From UMGS1908 sp045588795 (lineage in GTDB: Bacteria > Bacillota > Clostridia > Christensenellales > UBA1242), in assembly GCA_045588795.1 (NCBI GenBank), contig JAZNEY010000057.1:1-10151 (forward strand): a stretch of DNA of 10,151 bases. The letters are read 5' to 3'. Positions 5,771 through 10,151 of this stretch are shown piece by piece; positions within the stretch are counted from its first letter, which is position 1, and each line of letters starts with the position of its first letter. A program made the position numbers and the translations under genes. Under the pieces are notes generated by a model that saw nothing but the letters and a program-made list of their open reading frames with translations, was not told the origin of the DNA and searched no databases.

Positions 5771-6727
5771 ATGAAGAGATTTTTAAAAATTGTATTTTCG
5801 TGTGTGTTAGTTATTTTATGTATGCCAGCCATAGTTGGCTGTGGGGAACAAAAAGGAAATGTTAAAATTGAACTGCCAAAAGAAATTGCTCTAACTGAGG
5901 ACAAGTCAATGCCAAAGTTGAAGGTTTATGACACAAACATTAAAGGCATTGTTGAAATGGAACTTGAGGATTATTTACTTGGAGTTGTTGCGGGTGAGAT
6001 GTATAACTCTTGGCATGATGAGGCTTTAAAAGCTCAGGCTATTCTTGCAAGAACTTATACTCTGTATTATTTGCAAAACTTCAAAAGCAAGTATGAGGGT
6101 GCTGATATAAGTAATGATGTAACAGAGGCACAAGCCTATGATGAATCAAGAATCAATGACAAAATTAAAAATGCGGTAAAAGAGACAAGAGGCAAGGTCG
6201 TTCTTTTTAATGATGAATTAATAGAAACGTGGTTTCACTCAAACAGTGGAGGTGTTACAACAACTGCTAAAAACGGATTAAATTATGGAGACACAGAGGG
6301 CTATACCCAAATAAAGAAAAGTGTAGAGACCTCAGAGAATAGTGAAAACTTCGAGTGGAGCAAAACTTTTACTAAAACGGAGGTATTGTCTGCACTTCGT
6401 GAGATGGGTGGGTCTGTAAGTTCAGTTAATGCGTTTAGAATTTCAGAGAAAGATGACAGTGGCAGAGCGAAAAAGTTCCAAGTAGGTACAACTGAAATTG
6501 ATGCTAACACATTCAGGTTGAAGATTGGCTCAACAGAAATGAAATCTACACTTATAACTGATATCATTGTAAGTGCAAACTCAATAAGTTTTGCAGGTAG
6601 AGGCTATGGGCACGGTGTTGGTATGAGTCAATGGGGTGCAAGAATACTGGCAGAAGAGGGCAAAAGTGCCGAAGAAATTATAAACTACTACTTTAAAGAT
6701 GTTAAAATAGCCGAATATTCTTTATAA
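5771..6727 (+). CDS. spoIID: SpoIID/LytB-family peptidoglycan-remodelling lipoprotein
   Basis: SpoIID/LytB-family protein; SpoIID is a lytic transglycosylase that cleaves denuded glycan strands during engulfment of the forespore, with SpoIIP and SpoIIM. The 318-aa product starts at ATG 5771, seven bases after GAGGAG. It has a hydrophobic signal (residues 5-20) ending in a lipobox IVGC with Cys24, so it is predicted to be an exported lipoprotein. The domain shows ELEDYLLGVVAGEM (Glu76 fits the catalytic glutamate), EALKAQAILARTYTLY, a WFHSNSGG segment with Thr-rich continuation, and the C-terminal signature GRGYGHGVGMSQWGA (His281) before the EIINYYF helix. Length and motif order match SpoIID. 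The family also contains LytB-type proteins in non-sporulating species, so the sporulation role is likely but not proven by one gene. No SigE-type promoter is convincing; translation may be affected by the overlapping hairpin. Confidence 0.9.
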   Translation: MKRFLKIVFSCVLVILCMPAIVGCGEQKGNVKIELPKEIALTEDKSMPKLKVYDTNIKGIVEMELEDYLLGVVAGEMYNSWHDEALKAQAILARTYTLYYLQNFKSKYEGADISNDVTEAQAYDESRINDKIKNAVKETRGKVVLFNDELIETWFHSNSGGVTTTAKNGLNYGDTEGYTQIKKSVETSENSENFEWSKTFTKTEVLSALREMGGSVSSVNAFRISEKDDSGRAKKFQVGTTEIDANTFRLKIGSTEMKSTLITDIIVSANSISFAGRGYGHGVGMSQWGARILAEEGKSAEEIINYYFKDVKIAEYSL

Positions 6728-6742
6728 AAGTAAAAAAATGTT

Positions 6743-6771
6743 TTCACTTTTAATAGGTTTTGTTATATACT
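6743..6771 (+). promoter_or_regulatory. Promoter of the histidine-phosphatase gene
   Basis: TTCACT (6743-6748), a 17-bp spacer and TATACT (6766-6771) predict a start near 6778 and a 36-base leader before ATG 6814. Confidence 0.5.
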
Positions 6772-6813
6772 AGTCTTTGTACTACGCAAAAATTAGGAGT
6801 GAAAAAAGAATTT

Positions 6814-7356
6814 ATGAAAATATGTTTCGTAAGGCACGCAGAGATTAAAAGATATGTGGGCGAATTAATTCCAGATGCAGTTGGTATATCTGCAAGGGGT
6901 AAAAAAACAGCAAAAGAAGTTGCTGAATATTTGAAGAATGAAAATGTAACTGTTGTATATTCTTCACCAATAACAAGAGCAAGCGAGACTGCAAAGATAA
7001 TTGCAAAGGCTTTTGGTGTTGACCATATTACAATGAAGCAGTTTACTGAAAGAAAGGGGGTTGTTCCAAGAACTCCGCTTGAACAAGAGTGGGCGGAGAA
7101 CTACCTAAACCTTGATTACAGAAATGGCAAGGTTGAGACTATAAGCGACTTTTACAAGGCAAACTTTGAGGGGCTTGACTTAATAATCAAGGAGAACAAG
7201 CTCAAAGAGACAAAAGAAAAAGAGCAAACCTTGGTTGTGGTTGCTCATTCTTCAAATCTTTATGCTTTCAATGCTTACTTTAACAAATTGCCTTTAAAGG
7301 GCAAGGCAGTTTGGCTTCAATGCTCAAATGGAGCGGTTGTTAAATTTAGGGTTTAA
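6814..7356 (+). CDS. Histidine phosphatase superfamily protein (phosphoglycerate mutase-like)
   Basis: Member of the histidine phosphatase (phosphoglycerate mutase-like) branch-1 superfamily, which transfers phosphate through a phospho-histidine. The 180-aa product opens with the signature FVRHAE: Arg7 and nucleophile His8 (RHA in place of the common RHG). The remaining catalytic pocket is visible as Arg55 in SSPITRASETA, Glu79 as probable proton donor and His145 in VVVAHSS. Specific substrate cannot be told; candidates include sugar phosphates, nucleoside phosphates such as the alpha-ribazole phosphatase reaction, or a small-molecule phosphatase. It is not phosphoglycerate mutase itself, being too short and lacking its longer insertions. 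ATG 6814 is chosen because the signature starts there; AGGAG at 6795-6799 is rather far (14 bases). It converges with the rdgB-ASCH gene and shares the palindrome TTTAAA (7352-7357) for both stop codons. Confidence 0.88.
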   Translation: MKICFVRHAEIKRYVGELIPDAVGISARGKKTAKEVAEYLKNENVTVVYSSPITRASETAKIIAKAFGVDHITMKQFTERKGVVPRTPLEQEWAENYLNLDYRNGKVETISDFYKANFEGLDLIIKENKLKETKEKEQTLVVVAHSSNLYAFNAYFNKLPLKGKAVWLQCSNGAVVKFRV

Positions 7357-8285
7357 AGCACTTCAATTTTTATTGCAAGAACACCGTATTGGTGTTCTTT
7401 TTCTTTTGAATAATATGTGTGATAGGTTTCGAGTATTTCGCTTTCGCTCAGTGTGTTAAAGCCAATTTCTGAGTAGTTGATTTTCTTTGCCATATCTTCA
7501 AAACTTTCAAAGTGCAAAAGTTCAGTGATTGTTACAACCATTGTCTCAAGTGTTTGGTTGTTTGTAAAATTAATGTAGTCTCCAACCGAAAGAATTTGCC
7601 TTTTTTCATCATTAAGTCTTACTTCGTAAATTTTGTTTCCGTTTTTAATGTTGTCAAAATGTACAGAGTCAAGATTCATACAAACAACTCTCTTTGGATT
7701 TTCGAGTAATGCCTTGATTGCTCTTCCACGGTGAGAAACAGAATTTTTTTCTTCATCACTAACCTCGCTGAATTTTTCTTCTAGGTCATATGAATAGAAT
7801 ATTGGGTCATAGCCAAAATCTAGTTTTCCGCTTTCCATCTCGGTGATTTCGCCACAAGATTTTCCAATCCCAACCTGTATGTCGTTATCGCCGTTATACA
7901 AAACCATTGCACAGGCAAAGTGTGCTTTTCTGTTTACAGCCCCCTCCATCTCAATCAAAAGTTTTGCTCGGTTTTCCTCGTCTGTTGAATGCTCGTGCGT
8001 TTCAGATGCATATCTAGCACTATATACACCCGGTGCTCCATCAAGAACATCAACAAAAAGTCCAGAGTCATCAGCAAGAACACTTACTTGTTCGCCCTTT
8101 GACGCCATATACTTATAAATGGTTTTTGCTTTTATTAAACTGTTGCCAATAAGTGTGGTTGCATTTTCCTCAATATCTTCGTGAAATCCACAATCTGCCA
8201 TAGATAAAACTTCATAATTTGTTAAGATTTCTTTAACCTCTGAAATCTTATGTTTGTTATTACTTGCAAAAATTAGTTTGTTCAT
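7353..8285 (-). CDS. rdgB: XTP/dITP diphosphatase (RdgB/HAM1) fused to an ASCH domain
   Basis: The N-terminal 195 residues are an RdgB/HAM1-type non-canonical purine NTP diphosphatase, which hydrolyses dITP, XTP and similar nucleotides to monophosphates and so cleans the nucleotide pool. Seen motifs are FASNNKHK (6-13), LADDSGL with Asp72/Asp73 (70-76), GAPGVYSARYA (83-93), FGYDPIF (157-163) and SHRGRAI (184-190). Residues 200-310 form a second domain resembling ASCH (YqfB/ASC-1-homology): NGNKIYEVRLNDEKRQ (215-230, with the G-x-K-x2-E-x-R pattern), SVGDYINF, a helical segment, and a C-terminal YYSKEKEHQYGVLAIKIEVL. RdgB alone is usually about 195-205 aa, so this 310-aa protein is a fusion. 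Start ATG (complement of 8283-8285) follows AGAGAGG. It is monocistronic in this window, with its promoter at 8315-8343. The ASCH activity (RNA binding or amidohydrolase) is inferred from the family; the YqfB catalytic Thr is Glu here. Confidence 0.9.
   Translation of the reverse strand: MNKLIFASNNKHKISEVKEILTNYEVLSMADCGFHEDIEENATTLIGNSLIKAKTIYKYMASKGEQVSVLADDSGLFVDVLDGAPGVYSARYASETHEHSTDEENRAKLLIEMEGAVNRKAHFACAMVLYNGDNDIQVGIGKSCGEITEMESGKLDFGYDPIFYSYDLEEKFSEVSDEEKNSVSHRGRAIKALLENPKRVVCMNLDSVHFDNIKNGNKIYEVRLNDEKRQILSVGDYINFTNNQTLETMVVTITELLHFESFEDMAKKINYSEIGFNTLSESEILETYHTYYSKEKEHQYGVLAIKIEVL
7377..7405 (+). terminator. Plus-strand terminator inside the rdgB-ASCH coding end
   Basis: AAGAACACC (7377-7385), loop GTATT, GGTGTTCTT (7391-7399), then a T-rich tract to 7405. 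It ends the phosphatase transcript 20 bases past its stop codon. On the other strand these bases encode residues 296-303 of the ASCH domain (KEHQYGVL); the minus-strand RNA has no U tract after the hairpin, so it terminates only rightward transcription. Confidence 0.85.
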
Positions 8286-8314
8286 AAATTCCTCTCTTTG
8301 GTAGTTATATATAG

Positions 8315-8343
8315 ATTGTAGCACAAACGTTTTTAGTTTGCAA
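8315..8343 (-). promoter_or_regulatory. Promoter of the rdgB-ASCH gene
   Basis: On the minus strand: TTGCAA (8338-8343), 17-bp spacer, and TACAAT (8315-8320) with the extended -10 TGC before it. A short inverted repeat, CAAAC (8324-8328) and GTTTG (8336-8340), lies in the spacer and reaches into the -35. Predicted start is near 8308, leaving a leader of about 23 bases. Confidence 0.7.
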
Positions 8344-8365
8344 TCAAAACAAAATTGTTATAAAC

Positions 8366-8394
8366 TTGAAATTCGTGAATATTTGTGTTAAAAT
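8366..8394 (+). promoter_or_regulatory. Promoter of the three-gene operon
   Basis: TTGAAA (8366-8371), 17-bp spacer and TAAAAT (8389-8394). It is back to back with the rdgB promoter, the -35 elements being 22 bp apart. The predicted start, near 8401, leaves a leader of about 15 bases with GGAGGAG at 8404-8410. Confidence 0.7.
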
Positions 8395-8415
8395 ATTTGT
8401 AACGGAGGAGTTTTT

Positions 8416-8694
8416 ATGAGAATTGATGATAAAACAAAAGCAAGGCTTCAAGAAATGCACGAGAGGGCAGGAGACAAGGTTTTATATGGTATAGATGTAA
8501 TATCTTTGGTTGAAACTATATATAGAACGGATAGTGAGATTTACAAGGCTATGACAGATGGTGAGCAGATTAGCGGACTTGTTAAGAAAACCATCAGAAA
8601 AGATAAAGACAGCGTAACTGGGGCTATGAAAGCAAGACTTTATCATCTTTGTGTGGGCTATGAAAATGCAATGAACACCGAGCAAGGCAATTAA
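8416..8694 (+). CDS. Small hypothetical protein, 92 aa
   Basis: I do not recognise this protein. ATG 8416 follows a strong GGAGGAG (8404-8410) with a five-T spacer. The 92-residue product is charged and predicted mostly helical: a basic N-terminal helix (MRIDDKTKARLQEMHERAG), a central segment with a short hydrophobic patch (IDVISLVETIY), a Lys/Arg-rich stretch near residues 57-65, and a C-terminal helix with one Cys and Tyr/His residues. It has no signal peptide, membrane span or metal motif. It is the first gene of a probable operon with the two genes that follow (38-base gap, no terminator between). Its size and charge would suit an adaptor or nucleic-acid-binding role, but nothing in the sequence proves this. 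Confidence 0.7.
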   Translation: MRIDDKTKARLQEMHERAGDKVLYGIDVISLVETIYRTDSEIYKAMTDGEQISGLVKKTIRKDKDSVTGAMKARLYHLCVGYENAMNTEQGN

Positions 8695-8732
8695 AAAGAT
8701 GTTATAAATTACAGATGATAGTGGGGGAAAGT

Positions 8733-9218
8733 ATGGAAAAATGGGAAATAAAAAGGTGGTGGGAAGAGGCATCACCAGAGGAAATTAAAAAAATAGAAGA
8801 GACCTTTCAAAAGCCTTTGGCAGAAATAATAAAGGAAGAAATTGCAAAACAAAAAAGTGAAAAACTTGGAGTTATTGAGGAAGAACTGAAAGAAGAGAAA
8901 GGCGAAAAGAGGGCACGAACAATGTCGGTAGTGACGAAAACGGGTCTTACTATAATTGGTCTTGGTGGAGCGGTGGCGACTGCTGGAATAATTGCAAAAT
9001 CGCCAGATAAGAGTGTTGGCTATCCATTGGTTACGCTTGCTTTTGGGTCTACTATGGCATCACTAATTGCACCAGTTTTGCTTGATGGAACAAAGCTGTT
9101 TTCTAATGACACAATACTGGAAGATGTCCAACTTGGCTTAGAGGCTCGAAAAAATATCAAAGAGTTAAAAGAATTGCAAAAGACCCTAAGAAAAGACTTG
9201 GAGGAGCAAAATGTATAG
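8733..9218 (+). CDS. Hypothetical membrane-associated coiled-coil protein, 161 aa
   Basis: I do not recognise this protein. Start ATG 8733 is chosen because GGGGGA (8723-8728) precedes it; an in-frame ATG at 8715 lacks any ribosome binding site. The N-terminal 65 residues are extremely rich in Glu and Lys (WEIKRWWEEASPEEIKKIEE and beyond) and likely form a long charged helix or coiled coil. Two hydrophobic Gly/Ala-rich segments follow, about residues 68-85 and 92-112, separated by KSPDKS, fitting a short membrane hairpin. The last 35 residues are again a charged helix (LGLEARKNIKELKELQKTLRKDLEEQ). The layout suggests a small membrane-anchored protein with both helical arms on the same side, most simply the cytoplasm. 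It is the middle gene of the operon and overlaps the next gene by 8 bases, implying translational coupling. Confidence 0.72.
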   Translation: MEKWEIKRWWEEASPEEIKKIEETFQKPLAEIIKEEIAKQKSEKLGVIEEELKEEKGEKRARTMSVVTKTGLTIIGLGGAVATAGIIAKSPDKSVGYPLVTLAFGSTMASLIAPVLLDGTKLFSNDTILEDVQLGLEARKNIKELKELQKTLRKDLEEQNV

Positions 9219-9465
9219 AATAGTTGAGCTGACCAATGGCTTAAAGTTTGTTGAACTGGCAAAGATTGGTTATGATAGCAACCAATTTTTGTTTGTCGCA
9301 AGTTTAACGGAGGATATAAAATTCTTGTTTTTGCAAAAAGGAGAAAGCGACTCTGATGTCATTCCTGTTGAAGATGGGGAGTTAATATTACAACTTACCG
9401 AGCGTGTTCAAGAGGAGGTTTTTCCAAGAATTAAAGAACAATTAAAGAGTTTGAATCTAAAATAG
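9211..9465 (+). CDS. Small hypothetical protein, 84 aa (possibly DUF1292-like)
   Basis: A small 84-aa protein whose ATG overlaps the end of the previous gene by 8 bases; its ribosome binding site GAGGAG (9201-9206) lies within that gene. The N-terminal 55 residues alternate hydrophobic and polar residues as in a small beta-sheet domain (YRIVELTNGLKFVELAKIGY, then QFLFVASL and IKFLFLQKG). The C-terminal part is helical and charged. The pattern of an expected strand pair followed by acidic turns resembles small DUF1292-type proteins of Firmicutes, but I cannot confirm the family from sequence alone. It is the last gene of the three-gene unit; a terminator follows at 9510. Function unknown. Confidence 0.68.
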   Translation: MYRIVELTNGLKFVELAKIGYDSNQFLFVASLTEDIKFLFLQKGESDSDVIPVEDGELILQLTERVQEEVFPRIKEQLKSLNLK

Positions 9466-9509
9466 CGAAACAAATGCAATAGGCTTTTATAGAAACAAGA
9501 TATCATAAT

Positions 9510-9543
9510 GTGCAAAATACGAGAGGGTTTTGCACTTTTATTT
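9510..9543 (+). terminator. Terminator of the three-gene operon, abutting tRNA-Leu
   Basis: GTGCAAAA (9510-9517) pairs with TTTTGCAC (9528-9535), followed by TTTTATTT directly before the tRNA at 9544. The tRNA therefore needs its own promoter; only a weak CATAAT (9504-9509) with no good -35 is visible, and a start from it would fall within this hairpin. Confidence 0.78.
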
Positions 9544-9627
9544 GCAGTTGTGGTGGAATGGCAGACACGCACGCTTCAGGCGCGTGTGAAGAGATTCGTA
9601 GGGGTTCAAGTCCCCTCAACTGCACCA
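9544..9627 (+). tRNA. tRNA-Leu(CAG)
   Basis: An 84-base class II tRNA with the 3' CCA encoded (9625-9627). The acceptor stem is GCAGTTG (9544-9550) with CAACTGC (9617-9623) and discriminator A9624. A three-pair D stem GTG/CAC is followed by anticodon stem CACGC/GCGTG around loop TTCAGGC, giving anticodon CAG (9577-9579), which reads CUG leucine codons. There is a long variable arm (9587-9599) with a GAA/TTC stem, and a T arm AGGGG-TTCAAGT-CCCCT. All stems pair fully, so it looks functional. An open frame running across it is spurious. Confidence 0.97.
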
Positions 9628-9673
9628 AACAAAACAAATCCGAACCGAAGGGCTAGTAATTTTGAAACTAGTG

Positions 9674-9710
9674 AAATCACTTTATTTATAAATAATAAAG
9701 TGATTTTTTT
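9674..9710 (+). terminator. Terminator after tRNA-Leu
   Basis: AAATCACTTTATT (9674-9686) pairs perfectly with AATAAAGTGATTT (9694-9706) around a 7-base loop, followed by more T residues to 9710. It lies about 45 bases past the tRNA 3' end. Confidence 0.88.
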
Positions 9711-9727
9711 CTTATGCAATACTACTA

Positions 9728-9756
9728 TTGAAATATTTTACCAAATATGCTATAAT
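9728..9756 (+). promoter_or_regulatory. Strong promoter of the radical SAM gene
   Basis: TTGAAA (9728-9733), 17-bp spacer and a perfect TATAAT (9751-9756) with extended TGC (9748-9750). The predicted start near 9763 leaves only about 10 bases of leader, with the ribosome binding site GGAG (9763-9766) at its very 5' end. Confidence 0.8.
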
Positions 9757-9772
9757 ACTAGCGGAGAAAGTT

Positions 9773-10151
9773 ATGAAGATTAAAGACCTTTGTTTCGAAA
9801 TAATACAAAAATGTCCAAATAATTGTATGTTTTGTTCTTCCGAAAGCAATTTTGAAAAATGTAATATTGTTGATTTTGGAACTTTTAAAAATACAATAAA
9901 TCATTTTATATCTCTTGGTGGCATTGAAGAAATTTCTTTTAGTGGCGGAGAACCGATGTTGCACCCAAATATTTTTGATATAGTTAGATATTGTAGTGAT
10001 TTGGGTATAAAAACAACACTTTATACAAGTGGTATTGTATCAAGAACAGAACAATCACGAAGTGATAACATATATATTCAAAAAATATTAAATCAATTTG
10101 CTAATTTTAGGGAAATATCTATTGATGAATTTAATAAATTAGAAAGATGTG
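9773..10151 (+). CDS. Radical SAM protein, N-terminal 126 residues (truncated by window end)
   Basis: An open frame from ATG 9773 (GGAG at 9763-9766) runs to the window end without a stop. It encodes a radical S-adenosylmethionine enzyme. The 4Fe-4S ligands are Cys14-x3-Cys18-x2-Cys21 in KCPNNCMFCSS, and the SAM-binding SGGEP follows at about residues 58-62, with a beta-strand/helix alternation typical of the radical SAM barrel (EISFSGGEPMLHPNIFDIV, then IKTTLYTSGI). The substrate cannot be told: the C-terminal half, which decides between peptide maturases, tRNA enzymes and others, lies outside. By hand count, 9781-10140 is about 26% G+C, against about 40% in a recD2 sample (4501-4740), and codons such as ATA and TTT/AAT dominate. 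This fits transfer from a more AT-rich source. It is the first gene beyond the tRNA. Confidence 0.93.
   Translation, partial: MKIKDLCFEIIQKCPNNCMFCSSESNFEKCNIVDFGTFKNTINHFISLGGIEEISFSGGEPMLHPNIFDIVRYCSDLGIKTTLYTSGIVSRTEQSRSDNIYIQKILNQFANFREISIDEFNKLERC

Noticed and set aside
6727..6753. A/T-only hairpin after spoIID (AAAAGT ... ACTTTT) as a terminator
   Set aside because: The stem has no GC core and a mismatch, and it overlaps the next promoter; too weak to call.
9508..9783. Open frame of 91 codons over the tRNA region
   Set aside because: It runs straight through the tRNA-Leu gene and two terminator hairpins and gives the familiar spurious tRNA-derived peptide; the real downstream gene starts at 9773 in another frame.

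Overview
The window looks like a chromosomal segment from an anaerobic, low-GC Firmicute, most likely a Clostridia-type gut or sediment lineage. The support is the AT-rich coding sequence, AGGAGG-like ribosome binding sites, TTGACA/TATAAT-type promoters, U-tract terminators, a rubrerythrin (typical of anaerobes), a Firmicutes-style RecD2 helicase, a SpoIID/LytB family lipoprotein (suggesting, not proving, sporulation) and a tRNA-Leu with an encoded CCA end. No species assignment can be made from the sequence alone.

Layout: (1) 46-507 is an unrecognised helical protein ending at a compound terminator. (2) 662-1863 is a probable two-gene transcript, an unrecognised 216-aa protein followed by rubrerythrin, closed by a strong terminator. 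(3) 1914-2299 is a gene-poor stretch ahead of a CaCA-family cation/Ca2+ antiporter (2300-3247). (4) 3248-3513 is an unusually structured intergenic region ahead of recD2. It holds an inverted pair of parS-like half sites, a 24-bp perfect direct repeat 101 bp apart, a LexA-like palindrome plus a degenerate second one, and a near-consensus promoter whose predicted transcript begins almost at the recD2 ATG. (5) recD2 (3514-5718) ends at a hairpin-plus-U-run whose 3' arm is also the ribosome binding site of the spoIID-like gene (5771-6727). (6) A histidine-phosphatase gene (6814-7356) converges on, and overlaps by 4 bases, a minus-strand gene for an RdgB-type XTP/dITP diphosphatase fused to an ASCH domain (7353-8285). 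The phosphatase terminator lies inside the ASCH coding sequence. (7) Divergently, 8416-9465 is a compact operon of three small unrecognised genes, one with two membrane-like segments. (8) tRNA-Leu(CAG) at 9544-9627 and its terminator are followed by a markedly more AT-rich radical SAM gene running off the window end, a possible start of an accessory region.

Functionally most of the block is housekeeping: peroxide handling (rubrerythrin), cation transport, recombination/repair, cell-wall remodelling and nucleotide-pool sanitation. The most noteworthy points are the recD2 control region, the recD2/spoIID terminator-RBS hairpin, the RdgB-ASCH fusion with its embedded opposite-strand terminator, and the tRNA-Leu/radical SAM junction. 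No CRISPR array, insertion sequence or recognisable defence system is visible.
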